Source: Porticoccaceae bacterium (GTDB taxonomy: Bacteria; Pseudomonadota; Gammaproteobacteria; Pseudomonadales; Porticoccaceae). Taken from it: DNA of 64,000 bases. A program made the position numbers and the translations under genes. This document shows positions 31,369 to 41,400 of the stretch, piece by piece. The stretch spans positions 1 through 64,000 of the forward strand of contig JAPKEJ010000003.1 of the NCBI GenBank assembly GCA_028822155.1, read 5' to 3'. The notes beneath the pieces were generated by a model. It searched no databases, was not told where the DNA came from, and saw only the letters and a program-made list of their open reading frames with translations. Position 1 is the first letter of the stretch, and each line of letters starts with the position of its first letter.

Positions 31369-32556
31369 ATGGATGACAGCGTTTTTCGCAATGAAGTTCA
31401 GGCTTTCTTGACTGAGTCTCTGACTCCAGAAATGAAGCAAGCCGGTGAGCTTATGACGAGTGTTTTTGCCGATTTCGATGTGGCGATGGACTGGCACAAA
31501 GTTTTGTATCATAAAGGCTGGATCGCCCCAGACTGGCCTCAGGAATACGGCGGTACTGGTTGGACCCTAAATCAGCGTTATATCTTTCAAGAAGAGTGCA
31601 AATTGGCCAACGCACCTGCAGTGTTTGCCTTAGGGCTTCAGATGCTTGGTCCAATGCTGATTCATTACGGCACCCAAGAACAAAAAGATTTTTACTTGCC
31701 AAGAATACTTTCTGGCGAAGACAGCTGGTGCCAGGGTTATTCTGAACCGGGTGCAGGGTCTGATTTAGCGTCATTAATTACCGCCGCGGTGCGCGATGGT
31801 AATGATTATATTATCAATGGTTCTAAGATTTGGACCAGTTATGCTCAGCATTCTAATAAAATTTTCTGTCTTGTCAGAACCTCTAAAGAGGGTCGGCCGC
31901 AAGCAGGTATTAGTTTTATTCTTGTTGACATGGACTCGACGGGTTTGTCAGTGGAGCCGATTGTTGGACTGGACGGAACTGTCGAGCAATGTCAGGTATT
32001 TTTTGATGATGTGCGAGTCCCCGCAGTCAATCTTGTTGGAGTGGAAAATCAGGGTTGGGACGTCGCTAAGTATTTACTTGAATTCGAACGCGGTGGCCAT
32101 AACTACGCCATCGACCATAAAAAACAGATGGCTAAAATCAACCGTCAAGCAAATTCTCAATATTCTTCGGGTAATACTTTGTGGAAGGATAATAAGGTTT
32201 TCGCTGCTAAATTCGCGGATGTTGCTGTAGATGCGCTGGCCTTAGAGTTTACCGAGTTACGCGTGAAAGGTGCCTTTGAGGCGGGTGGAAATGCCGGTGC
32301 GCTGTCTTCGCTGACTAAAGTGATGGGTACCGAAATTGGCCAGCGCTTTAACGAGTTAAGCCTAGAGATGATGGGCGAGCATGCCTTTGTTCAGCAGCTT
32401 GATGCGCTGCTTCCTGGCTGTGAAGTCGAGCCAATTGGCCCAAGTTGTGGTCTGACCACCATGGCTGAATATATAAATAATCGCGCGGCGACAATTTACG
32501 GTGGCTCGGCTGAGATTCAGCGAGATATTATCGCTAAGCGCGTTCTGCATTTATAA
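31369..32556 (+). CDS. Acyl-CoA dehydrogenase (first of a tandem pair)
   Basis: YSEPGAGSDLASL, GSKIWTSYAQ, YGGSAEIQRDIIAKRVL. Confidence 0.93.
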   Translation: MDDSVFRNEVQAFLTESLTPEMKQAGELMTSVFADFDVAMDWHKVLYHKGWIAPDWPQEYGGTGWTLNQRYIFQEECKLANAPAVFALGLQMLGPMLIHYGTQEQKDFYLPRILSGEDSWCQGYSEPGAGSDLASLITAAVRDGNDYIINGSKIWTSYAQHSNKIFCLVRTSKEGRPQAGISFILVDMDSTGLSVEPIVGLDGTVEQCQVFFDDVRVPAVNLVGVENQGWDVAKYLLEFERGGHNYAIDHKKQMAKINRQANSQYSSGNTLWKDNKVFAAKFADVAVDALALEFTELRVKGAFEAGGNAGALSSLTKVMGTEIGQRFNELSLEMMGEHAFVQQLDALLPGCEVEPIGPSCGLTTMAEYINNRAATIYGGSAEIQRDIIAKRVLHL

Positions 32557-32583
32557 CCAATACATTTGTAGGGAAGAAGTTTA

Positions 32584-33720
32584 ATGTTTATTGAGTACAG
32601 CGAAGAACAATCCATGTTGCGCGATAGCGCAGATAGGTATCTTCGTGACAATTACAGTTTCGAGAGCCGCCAAGCCGCCATTAAAGAGGTGCGCGGATTT
32701 AGTGCAGATCACTGGCAGACATTTGCCGACTTAGGTTGGCTAGCGATGACCTTTCCTGAAGAGTATGGTGGTTTTGGTGGCGGTGCTCTTGAGACCATGA
32801 TTCTGTGCGAGCAATTTGGCAAGTATCTAGTGCGTGAGCCATATCTTGAGTCGGTTGTTCTAGTCGGTGGTCTGATTGAAGCTGGTGCTGATCGAGCACT
32901 AAAAGAAAAATATCTGTCGGGCCTAATTGCTGGTGAGTTGCAGGGTGCACTAGCCTACCTGGAAGAGGGTAGTGTCGCTGATCCAACGCGTGTGCAAGCA
33001 ACAGCAGAGCACAGTAATAATGGCTTTGCGATCAGCGGCAAAAAAACCGTTGTACTGAACGGCCCTGAAGCGGATTTCTTTGTTGTCTCGGCACGTGTTG
33101 GTGGTAAGAAAGAAAGCGCTCGAGACGGTATTAGCTTATTTGTCATTCGTAAAGATGCTCCCGGGCTGAGCTGCAACAATTACATAACTTACGATGGTCG
33201 TTCGGCCTGTGAATTGCAACTGCATAAGGTCGCAGTTGATAAAGAGTCACTAGTGGGTGATTTGGGTAATGCTGCTGCTATCGCTGGGCCAGTTTTTTCT
33301 CATGGCATCGTTGCTGTCTGTGCAGAAGCTTTAGGTGCTATGGATGCTCTTCTGGCTGCCACGATTGACTATACTAAACAGCGCAAGCAATTTGGTCAGT
33401 CGATTTCTGCGTTCCAGGTGCTTCGCCACCGCATGGTGGACATGTATATGGAGATTGAATTAACTCGGTCACTGCTGATGGCAACAGCGTGGAAATTAGA
33501 TAATGCGGCGCCAGATGCAGATCAATGTGTCGCCGCTCTAAAGGCAAAGATGGGTAAGGCGGGTCGCTATGTCTCGCACAATGCGATGCAGCTCCACGGT
33601 GGTATAGGCACAACCGATGAATTTAGCGTCGGTCATTATTTTAAACGTTTGGCGGCAATAGGTGTCATGTTTGGGTCCAGAGACTCTCATCTGTCACGTT
33701 ATTCTAAACTCTCGGTTTAA
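32584..33720 (+). CDS. Acyl-CoA dehydrogenase (second of a tandem pair)
   Basis: FPEEYGGFGGGALE, TKQRKQFGQSISAFQVLRHRMVDMY, QLHGGIGTTDE. Confidence 0.92.
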   Translation: MFIEYSEEQSMLRDSADRYLRDNYSFESRQAAIKEVRGFSADHWQTFADLGWLAMTFPEEYGGFGGGALETMILCEQFGKYLVREPYLESVVLVGGLIEAGADRALKEKYLSGLIAGELQGALAYLEEGSVADPTRVQATAEHSNNGFAISGKKTVVLNGPEADFFVVSARVGGKKESARDGISLFVIRKDAPGLSCNNYITYDGRSACELQLHKVAVDKESLVGDLGNAAAIAGPVFSHGIVAVCAEALGAMDALLAATIDYTKQRKQFGQSISAFQVLRHRMVDMYMEIELTRSLLMATAWKLDNAAPDADQCVAALKAKMGKAGRYVSHNAMQLHGGIGTTDEFSVGHYFKRLAAIGVMFGSRDSHLSRYSKLSV

Positions 33721-33767
33721 AACTAAGAGTTGGCGTCATTATATTCGACTAATAAGGAACGATTACT

Positions 33768-34529
33768 ATGGATCTTCAATTAAAAAACAAAACGGTTCTG
33801 ATTACAGGATCATCGAAAGGGATTGGTTTTGCGCTGGCAAAAACATTAGCGGCCGAGGGCTGCAACATAGGTATCTGTGCGCGCAATGCTGAGGAGGTAA
33901 ACGCTGCTGTCGAGGCCGTTCGGGCTTTGGGTGTGAAGGCGCATGGTCAAGTGGTGGATGTGACGGACTCTATATCACTGGAAGGCTGGATTAAAGCCTG
34001 TGCCGAGACGCTCGGTGGAATCGACGGTTTTGTTGCCAATGTGAGTGCCGGCGGTGCGGACAATGAAGAATCCGGTTGGAGAAGTAACTTTGAAGCCGAT
34101 GTACTTGCTAGCTGGAAAGCAGTTAATGCCGTGAAGCCATATCTTGAAATCTCAGATTGCGGGGCTATTGTCAGCATTGGATCTACTGCGTCTCTGGAAG
34201 CATTTGCAGGCGCTGTGCCCTACGGTGCGATGAAGGCGGCACTCCTGAATTATTTTGGCAATTTGGCGCAAGAGTTGGCGCCATTGGGCATCCGTGTTAA
34301 TAGCGTTAGCCCTGGCCCCATCTTTTTTGAGGGCGGCGCTTGGGAAGACATTAAGGCAGCTATGCCCGAAATCTATGAGTCGACAGTAGCCAATATCCCA
34401 GCAGGCCGTATGGGCTCGCCCGAAGAAGTCTGTGTGCAAGTTGCGCTATTGTTAAGTCCTATTTCGGCGTACACAACTGGTACCAATATAGTTATCGATG
34501 GTGGATTCACTAAGCGAATCCAGTTTTAA
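33768..34529 (+). CDS. SDR family oxidoreductase
   Basis: TGSSKGIGFALAK, YGAMKAA, VSPGPIFFEGG. Confidence 0.92.
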   Translation: MDLQLKNKTVLITGSSKGIGFALAKTLAAEGCNIGICARNAEEVNAAVEAVRALGVKAHGQVVDVTDSISLEGWIKACAETLGGIDGFVANVSAGGADNEESGWRSNFEADVLASWKAVNAVKPYLEISDCGAIVSIGSTASLEAFAGAVPYGAMKAALLNYFGNLAQELAPLGIRVNSVSPGPIFFEGGAWEDIKAAMPEIYESTVANIPAGRMGSPEEVCVQVALLLSPISAYTTGTNIVIDGGFTKRIQF

Positions 34530-34573
34530 GGTCTTTGTTAATCAGGTGATTAACTTAATAGAAGGTAGATTCT

Positions 34574-35344
34574 GTGACAGATAATATTTTTTCCTTAAAA
34601 GGAAAGGTGGCACTAATAAGTGGTGCGTCGAGCGGTTTAGGTGAGCATATAGCTGAAATGCTTGCAGATAAAGGGGTCGCTGTGGTTTGCGCTGCACGGA
34701 GAATGGATCTGTTGCAGAATCTCGCTGATCGTATTAATGCTAAAGGCGGTAAAGCCTTAGCGGTGGCTATGGATGTGACCGAACGAAATTCAGTTAAGGC
34801 CGCCTTTGATGCTGCAGAGAAGGAATTTGGTACACCGGATATCGTTGTTTGTAACGCTGGTGCCACTGGCCGTCAGCCTTTCTTGGAAATGGAGGAGGCT
34901 AATTGGGACCATGTATTGAACGTTAATATTAAAGGTGTCTTTAACGTTGGTCAGGAAGGCGCACAGCGATTGGTCGCGGCGGATAAGCCTGGCAATATTA
35001 TTAACATATCATCTATTTGCGCTGTTTCGTCATTTAAAGGTCTTACACATTACAGCGCGTCCAAAGCAGCAGTTAACCAACTTACCCGTGTAATGGGTCA
35101 TGAATTAGCGGAGCATAATATTTGTGTTAATGCATTGGCCCCAGGGTTTCTGCATACGGATTTGGTTGCCGACTATTATGAGACGCCTCAAGGCAAGATC
35201 GATTTGGCCAACTTGCCACTTGGACGAGCGGGAGAACTATCGGAGCTTGACGGTATTATTTTGTTGCTGGCGAGTAATGCCGCGAGTTATATGAGTGGCT
35301 CGGTTGTCACAGCAGATGCAGCTCATTCTGTGAGATTGGGATAA
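34574..35344 (+). CDS. SDR family oxidoreductase (GTG start)
   Basis: SGASSGLGEHIAE, CNAGATG, YSASKAA, LAPGFLHTDL. Confidence 0.92.
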   Translation: MTDNIFSLKGKVALISGASSGLGEHIAEMLADKGVAVVCAARRMDLLQNLADRINAKGGKALAVAMDVTERNSVKAAFDAAEKEFGTPDIVVCNAGATGRQPFLEMEEANWDHVLNVNIKGVFNVGQEGAQRLVAADKPGNIINISSICAVSSFKGLTHYSASKAAVNQLTRVMGHELAEHNICVNALAPGFLHTDLVADYYETPQGKIDLANLPLGRAGELSELDGIILLLASNAASYMSGSVVTADAAHSVRLG

Positions 35345-35362
35345 CCATTGGTGGAGAACGTG

Positions 35363-36562
35363 ATGAATACTGAAGTATTGCCTGATCATGTTCCAGAGTC
35401 TCTGGTAAGAGATTTTAATATCTATGGGCCTCCCGGAATCGATAACGACTTTCATGAGGCCTGGGCGACTTTATTACAAGAGGATGATTCATGTCCTCTG
35501 GTCTGGACTCAAGCAAATGAAGGACATTGGCTGCCCACACGTTCAGCCATAATTGAAGAAATCTTAACCGATTACACCAGATTCTCCAGTCGCAGTATTA
35601 TTCTTCCCAAGAGTCATAGTGCTGACCATGGCCTGTTGCCCACGACCATAGACCCCCCAGAGCATCACTTTTATCGCAAGACCTTAAATCAAAGTATGGC
35701 GCCGGCTGCAGTCAATGCTATGGGTGATGATATTCGCGGTATTGTGACGTCGCTGATTGACGAATTTGTGGAAAAAGGGCAATGTAACTTTACTCGTGAT
35801 TTTGCTGATATCTTACCCATTCGAGTATTTTTATCGATGATGGATTTGCCGGAAGATGATATCCCGCAAACCAAGTACTGGACCGACCAATTAATCAGAC
35901 CTGACGGGACTATTACGTTTGCCGATGCGCTGCAAAACTTGAAGGACTATATAGCGCCGTACGTTGATCAGCGGATGGGAAGTGACGGCACAGATATGCT
36001 CAGTCGCATGATTAATACCGAAACCAATGGCCGACGCCTGAGTCGTGATGAGGCGATTAAATTGTCCATTCAAGTGTTTATTGCAGGTGTTGATACCGTG
36101 GTTAACTTGCTGGGATTTGTCTTTCTATTCTTAGCGCGAAGTGAAAAACACCGCTTACAGATATCTCAGGGCGAGACTTCTGCCGCGCAAGCTGTTGAAG
36201 AGATCCTAAGGCGTTTTCCAATAGTGACCATAGCCAGAGAAGTGACCGAGGACATGGAATTTCATGGCGTACAACTTAAGGCTGGTGATATGGTTGCCGC
36301 ACCGACACCGCTGGCGGGTATGGACAACACCTTTACTTCTAATGCTGTGGACGTCGAGTTTGGCCGCAAGCAGGGCAAAAGCTTAACCTTTGGGCGAGGA
36401 GCACACACGTGTCCTGGCAAAAATTTAGCCCGAGTTGAGTTGCGAATTGCGATTGAAGAATGGCTTAAGCGCATTCCTGATTTTCATGTCGATGAAAGCA
36501 GTCAAGTCAGCTTTAGCAGTGGCATTGTTGGCGTGGTCAACGAGTTACAGTTACGCTGGTAG
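35363..36562 (+). CDS. Cytochrome P450
   Basis: Heme motif FGRGAHTCPGKNLAR, ExxR EILRR, I-helix AGVDT; ATG start chosen over upstream TTG/GTG. Confidence 0.95.
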   Translation: MNTEVLPDHVPESLVRDFNIYGPPGIDNDFHEAWATLLQEDDSCPLVWTQANEGHWLPTRSAIIEEILTDYTRFSSRSIILPKSHSADHGLLPTTIDPPEHHFYRKTLNQSMAPAAVNAMGDDIRGIVTSLIDEFVEKGQCNFTRDFADILPIRVFLSMMDLPEDDIPQTKYWTDQLIRPDGTITFADALQNLKDYIAPYVDQRMGSDGTDMLSRMINTETNGRRLSRDEAIKLSIQVFIAGVDTVVNLLGFVFLFLARSEKHRLQISQGETSAAQAVEEILRRFPIVTIAREVTEDMEFHGVQLKAGDMVAAPTPLAGMDNTFTSNAVDVEFGRKQGKSLTFGRGAHTCPGKNLARVELRIAIEEWLKRIPDFHVDESSQVSFSSGIVGVVNELQLRW

Positions 36563-36579
36563 TTGATAAAAGCAACGAT

Positions 36580-36615
36580 ATAAAAAAAGGGTTACTTTAG
36601 TGCCCCTTTTTTTAT
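36580..36615. terminator. Bidirectional terminator between convergent P450 and ThuA-like genes
   Basis: ATAAAAAAAGGG (36580-36591) / CCCTTTTTTTAT (36604-36615), perfect 12-bp inverted repeat with T/A tracts. Confidence 0.88.
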
Positions 36616-36637
36616 ATTTGTACTGTCTAGATACTGA

Positions 36638-37441
36638 TTAGACCGCAGCGCGAGCCTTAGTCAATGCATCAGCCGTTGGCTTATCCATTGGCTCAATTGC
36701 CCACTGAATGCCGCGTCTTAGTAGCTGGTAAAACACCGGCAAGTCCCATGAGCCGCGATCCATAGTAGGCCAGTAGTCGAGCATAGGTTGCATGTCATGA
36801 TGATGACGACAGTGGCCCAGTGTTAGATACAGTACCTCGCCTTCACCAACCTTATGGGTATAAAAAACCGGGTGACGAGCATGCTCCCATTCGTCTTCTT
36901 CAAACCCTTCAGCCTTGCCGCCGTATTCTGTGTCTAATAGTACATGCAGGTCGCCATAAGTCTTCATTAGGTACAGTTCATCATCAGATTCAAAGGGCTC
37001 AATACCCCGCACTAGTGGATGATCTGGGTCAGCAATTGATACCTTATAAGGAGCAATAGGAGGATGAGAGCGGAACATGGATCCGAGTGTCTCTACAAAT
37101 AGGGGAGCCCAATCCGGGGTGCCATAAAGCCCACTCGACATTAAGCGGATGATAGAATTCGTACCGTGGAGCGCATACCATCGGCCGCCTTTTTCGACCC
37201 AGGCTTTAAGTGCTTCCTGCGCCCCGAGAGAGGGCACAACATTACAGGTATAGCTGACAATGAAGTCTGCTTCTTCGATAGCTTGCAGATTCTCATAATC
37301 TTCAAAAACTCGGACCCTAAAACGATCATCTTCTGATAGTAATTTCAATAATTCTAATCGAGCATAGTCTATATCGTGCCAGACGCCTCCAGCGATTAGT
37401 AAACAATTTATTCTGCCTGCGCGATTATCGTGAATACTCAT
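36638..37441 (-). CDS. ThuA-like domain protein
   Basis: LKAWVEKGGRWYALHGTNSI, HPVFYTHKVGEGEVLYLTLGHCRHH. Confidence 0.85.
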   Translation of the reverse strand: MSIHDNRAGRINCLLIAGGVWHDIDYARLELLKLLSEDDRFRVRVFEDYENLQAIEEADFIVSYTCNVVPSLGAQEALKAWVEKGGRWYALHGTNSIIRLMSSGLYGTPDWAPLFVETLGSMFRSHPPIAPYKVSIADPDHPLVRGIEPFESDDELYLMKTYGDLHVLLDTEYGGKAEGFEEDEWEHARHPVFYTHKVGEGEVLYLTLGHCRHHHDMQPMLDYWPTMDRGSWDLPVFYQLLRRGIQWAIEPMDKPTADALTKARAAV

Positions 37442-37467
37442 TGGACTATCCTATTCTTTTATTTTAA

Positions 37468-38643
37468 TTACAGTGTTGGTTTTGGTGCGCTGGGGTCTTT
37501 AGCCAAATACCATTGAACCCATTTATGGAATAGCTGGTTACCCGCTTCATTGCGGCCGAAGGTAACACTGCTATGGGCATTGGCTTCAAGGCCTTTTTGA
37601 ATGGCCAGCCCTACCTGATAGTCTTCGACATCCACAACTTCCTGGAAGAAGTCCATCATGCCTTGCAGTTCGGTATCTTCTCCGTCTGGCTTGGACGGAT
37701 GAATAAAGTTTATATAGGTGGTGTTCTGATTGGGCAGGGGGCCAGGAATAATCTGGCTAATCAGAGTAATTTCCGGAGCCACAAATAATGAGATATTAGG
37801 GAACAGTGTACGAATCCAGTCATAGCCATTGCTCTCATGCTTGTGATAATCCTCAGGTGCCACATCGGCAAGATTTTCTTTGATCGCCAAGTGGGGGAAG
37901 CAGATTAATGTATGGGGGCCGTAGGCATCAAACTGCATTACATTGGAAAAGGTGCGCTGGGCAATGGTATCTGGGTGAGCGACGGCGAAGTGGTAGCCTT
38001 CCAGATAACCATCGTAAGCCACTTTCCAGTTGGCGCCGTCGATCTTGCGCTGGCCACAGAAATGCCAGTTTTCCATACCAAGACGACTGATATCTTCCAT
38101 TACGTCACCAAGGAAGTCATCGAAGTCGACCTCGCCGTCGCCAGGCTCAAGCACGGTAAAGATCATACCGCCGCGCTCGTAGACAGGAAGCTGAGTTAAC
38201 CCGTTGGCCTGCTTGTCGAAGTCACCAAATTTATCCTGATCTGCAACGCCGCGCAGCACACCATCATTGCTATACATCCAGCCATGGTATGGGCAGGTAA
38301 AGCGTGACTTGTTGCCACAGGGCTCTGTTGCCACTGTCATGGCTCGGTGAGAGCAGACATTGAGCATCACCCGTGCAGTGCCGTCTTTCAGGCGCGTAAT
38401 AAGCAGTGGCTTATCCAGAAATTGAAATGTCTTATAGTCACCGGGGTTCGGCAGTTCCTGAGTCAGTGCAACAAATACAGGGACCTTTTTAAAAATTAGG
38501 TCCATTTCCTGCTGCCACTGATCGGGATCCGTATAGGTTTTGGTTGGTACGGTTAATGTTTGTGCGGCCTGATCGGTGGTGTTGTTATCAACATCATCAA
38601 TAATGCGGGCAACAATGCGGTTATAGTTTTCTGCAATAGTCAT
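37468..38643 (-). CDS. Rieske non-heme iron oxygenase, alpha subunit
   Basis: CSHRAMT...CPYHGWMY and DGYLEGYHFAVAH. Confidence 0.92.
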   Translation of the reverse strand: MTIAENYNRIVARIIDDVDNNTTDQAAQTLTVPTKTYTDPDQWQQEMDLIFKKVPVFVALTQELPNPGDYKTFQFLDKPLLITRLKDGTARVMLNVCSHRAMTVATEPCGNKSRFTCPYHGWMYSNDGVLRGVADQDKFGDFDKQANGLTQLPVYERGGMIFTVLEPGDGEVDFDDFLGDVMEDISRLGMENWHFCGQRKIDGANWKVAYDGYLEGYHFAVAHPDTIAQRTFSNVMQFDAYGPHTLICFPHLAIKENLADVAPEDYHKHESNGYDWIRTLFPNISLFVAPEITLISQIIPGPLPNQNTTYINFIHPSKPDGEDTELQGMMDFFQEVVDVEDYQVGLAIQKGLEANAHSSVTFGRNEAGNQLFHKWVQWYLAKDPSAPKPTL

Positions 38644-38671
38644 ATTTAGTCTTCCTCACCTGATTCAGGGT

Positions 38672-38986
38672 TTAACTCTCTGGCAGTACCAGCGGGCCAG
38701 CAGCTGATACATCATATTTAACAATATCCATTCCGGTAATCTCGACCGTGCCGCAGAAGGTCAAAAACTCAACAATATGGGGCATAGCCAGGTGCGCCAT
38801 CAGGGCATCTTCATCTTTCCAATGCTCTGAGATCCAGATAACATTGCTATCATTCACATCCACGGCGATGGCATAGCGCAAACAGCCAGGTTCGGCATGG
38901 GTTTTGGTAATTATTTTTTGCGCAGCGGCAACATAGGTAGCAGCGTCTTTAGGAGCTAGTTCAATTTTTGCGGAGATAGCTAACAT
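38672..38986 (-). CDS. Antibiotic biosynthesis monooxygenase (ABM)-fold protein
   Basis: HAEPGCLRYAIAVDVNDSNVIWISEHWKDEDALMAHLAMPH. Confidence 0.87.
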   Translation of the reverse strand: MLAISAKIELAPKDAATYVAAAQKIITKTHAEPGCLRYAIAVDVNDSNVIWISEHWKDEDALMAHLAMPHIVEFLTFCGTVEITGMDIVKYDVSAAGPLVLPES

Positions 38987-39054
38987 AGTTGAATCCCTGA
39001 TAATGTAACGTTAATGTAGGTGCCGATGGTGCATTTATGGTTGTCCAGCCCGGT

Positions 39055-39501
39055 TTATTCTGTTGACTCAGCTATGCCATCAAAACCTATATACATAAGC
39101 CCGTAGGCGCCAAGTAAAAATTCTTTAGCCTCGTCCTCACGGCCTTCTTCCGCCATAAATTCCGAGTCGTAAGTGAGTCGGCATCCTCCATTATTCAGTT
39201 CAGTCAGCTGGCCTCTTGCCTGATAGTACAAAAGTCCCGCGGGCCGGTCACCGATAATGGAGAGCTTGATAATGTAGTTTTCCAGATCTAGAGAGTCCAG
39301 ACGTTCACTGACTGGGTCTTCAAAGCCGACATTGTACATGTGGCGAATCATGCCAGCGCCACTACCCTCTATGTCGATACGTTCGATTTCAACAGGAGCA
39401 TTTTTTGGCCACCAGGCTTCAATATTGCCAAAGTCAATTAGCAGGCCCCAGATTATTTCTCTGGGTGCGCCAATATCATGATAGGAATGCAGCTGAACCA
39501 T
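39055..39501 (-). CDS. SRPBCC (START-like/polyketide cyclase) family protein
   Basis: SYHDIGAPREIIWGLLIDFGNIEAWWP...GSGAGMIRHMYN. Confidence 0.8.
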   Translation of the reverse strand: MVQLHSYHDIGAPREIIWGLLIDFGNIEAWWPKNAPVEIERIDIEGSGAGMIRHMYNVGFEDPVSERLDSLDLENYIIKLSIIGDRPAGLLYYQARGQLTELNNGGCRLTYDSEFMAEEGREDEAKEFLLGAYGLMYIGFDGIAESTE

Positions 39502-39526
39502 TTTGATTTGCTCGCTAATTACTATT

Positions 39527-39979
39527 TTATCCGTTGAGGCCTATATCACCCGATGCATGCTGTGATGTCAATGTGCGGCGCGCAATGCGCCAGCCATCGG
39601 CGGTGCGAACCAGCTCATCGCTGTACTCGCCCCAAACTGTAAAGGTTTCAGCGGCGTAATCGCCGAGCCCAACATGTAGTGCGGATAAATAGCAGGTCGC
39701 TGTCGCTGTCTCGCCACTCACCATAATATTGATATTACCTAGCAGATGCTGTGTCACGGAACATTGCGTGAGCACACTGGCAATCAGGTCGGCGATAGCC
39801 TGACGGCCTTCAAAGACACCGATACCGATAAAGTTAGCCACTGCATCATCAGTAAATACGCCTTCCAGAGCGGCCCATTGTTGCTTGTCGATCGCCGAAG
39901 CATAAAGATTGATCACCTGTTGAATTTCCAGATGGTCGGCAAAGTTTTGTGGTTCTGTAGCTGCCATTGCGGCCTCCAT
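39527..39979 (-). CDS. SnoaL-like/NTF2-like protein
   Basis: LEIQQVINLYASAIDKQQWAALEGVFTDDAVANF...WRIARRTLTSQ. Confidence 0.85.
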   Translation of the reverse strand: MEAAMAATEPQNFADHLEIQQVINLYASAIDKQQWAALEGVFTDDAVANFIGIGVFEGRQAIADLIASVLTQCSVTQHLLGNINIMVSGETATATCYLSALHVGLGDYAAETFTVWGEYSDELVRTADGWRIARRTLTSQHASGDIGLNG

Positions 39980-40215
39980 TATGAAAATAATGCCGACCTG
40001 ACTCCGAGGGGAACTCGCGCTTGGTAACGGCTGACTATACGTCGCTATTTACTGCAACTTGTGGCACTAATAGTACTTTGGCATCTACAGTCCGTCAATA
40101 AAAACCATCACACATGTTTGTTATTTACCTGCAAGATTAGCTGAGGTACCATGGATAAATACGGAGCAGTTTTATAGGCGGCCCGGATTAAAATAATAAC
40201 ATTGGATTTAAGCAT

Positions 40216-41232
40216 ATGACCCAGATGAACACTCGTGTATTGCTCGCTCGCAGGCCCATAGAGCAATTGGTAGCAGCTGATTTTGCAGTTGATACGCAAC
40301 CTGTTGAAAGCTTGCAGGAGGGTCAATTTTTGATCGAAAACCTCTACCTATCGCTGGATGCAGGTTTTCGCCAGTGGATGAATGAGGGTTCGGGTGATAA
40401 TTATTTGGCATCGATGCCTCTGGGCGAGCCGGTGCAGAGCATTGTTATGGGCACGGTTGTTGACTCTCTCAATCCGGAATACCCCGTCGGTAGTGTTGTG
40501 ATGGGACGAACCTCCTGGGAGCAATACAGTATTGCCGACGGTTCTGATTTGATGAGCATTCTTGAGCCGGATCCGGGTGTTGAACTGCATGAGTATCTCT
40601 GCAGTCTGGGGCCCTCTGGTATGACAGCCTATTTTGGCATTATGGATATCGGCCAGCCCAAGCAGGGTGACCTGTTTGTGATTAATGCCGCGGCTGGTGG
40701 CATTGGCTGTATTGCTGGGCAGATCGCCAAGGCAGAAGGTTGCAGCACTGTGGGTATTGCTGGCGGAACTGACAAGTGCCAGTGGCTTCAGGATACGCTG
40801 GGCTACGATCAGGTTATTGATTATAAATCCGCTGAACCCTTTGATCAGCAGTTACAAAAAGTGGCCCCGGAAGGTATGGATATTGTCTATGATAATGTCG
40901 GTGGCCCAATGCTCAGCAGTATGCTGGGTCAACTGGCGGAAAATTCCCGAATTATTCTCTGTGGTGCGGTCTCTCAGTACGAGAGAGAGGGCGGCCATGA
41001 ATCTGTTGGCAATATGTGGGAGTTGATCACCAAGCGAGCAAGAGCCGAAGGCTTTATGTTCTCTGACCATGTGGACCGCTACCCGGAAGCCATTAATTAT
41101 ATTACTGGTATGCTTAGATCTGGTGCACTGGTCAGCCCGGTGAACTGGTCGGAGGGTATCGAATCTACTGGCCAGGCCTTTATCGATATGTTGGCCGGCA
41201 AGAATCTTGGAAAGTGTTTGATTAAGTTGTAG
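40216..41232 (+). CDS. NADP-dependent MDR-family oxidoreductase
   Basis: NAAAGGIGCIAGQIAKAEGC, YDNVGGPMLSSML, LAGKNLGKCLIKL. Confidence 0.9.
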   Translation: MTQMNTRVLLARRPIEQLVAADFAVDTQPVESLQEGQFLIENLYLSLDAGFRQWMNEGSGDNYLASMPLGEPVQSIVMGTVVDSLNPEYPVGSVVMGRTSWEQYSIADGSDLMSILEPDPGVELHEYLCSLGPSGMTAYFGIMDIGQPKQGDLFVINAAAGGIGCIAGQIAKAEGCSTVGIAGGTDKCQWLQDTLGYDQVIDYKSAEPFDQQLQKVAPEGMDIVYDNVGGPMLSSMLGQLAENSRIILCGAVSQYEREGGHESVGNMWELITKRARAEGFMFSDHVDRYPEAINYITGMLRSGALVSPVNWSEGIESTGQAFIDMLAGKNLGKCLIKL

Positions 41233-41272
41233 TACCAAATGAGAAATTCCCCCGGATTCCTCTGCATACTTT

Positions 41273-41306
41273 AAAGCTCTTCATATTCTGTATGGAGGGC
41301 TTTTTT
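41273..41306 (+). terminator. Rho-independent terminator
   Basis: AAAGCTCTTCATA-ttctg-TATGGAGGGCTTT with G-U pairs then T-run, downstream of 40216-41232. Confidence 0.75.
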
Positions 41307-41321
41307 GTGGTAGGGTCTTGG

Positions 41322-41381
41322 TTAAAGAGCCTTGCATTAAAGAGCCTTGCATTAAAGAGTCCTGCATTAGCGAGCCTTCAA
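41322..41381 (+). repeat. 15-bp tandem repeat, about four units (ttaaagagccttgca)
   Basis: Units at 41322, 41337 (identical), 41352 (two mismatches) and 41367 (degenerate). Confidence 0.85.
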
Positions 41382-41400
41382 AAAAGAGGGGGATAAAAAC

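Noticed and set aside
40101-40125. AAACCATCACACATGTTTGTTA, operator-like half-sites upstream of the 40216 MDR gene
   Set aside because: Half-sites match AAACCA/TTGTTA but spacing is 10 instead of 6; not counted among the seven sites
41322-41381. Tandem repeat as a CRISPR array
   Set aside because: Units are directly abutting 15-mers without spacers and no cas genes are present
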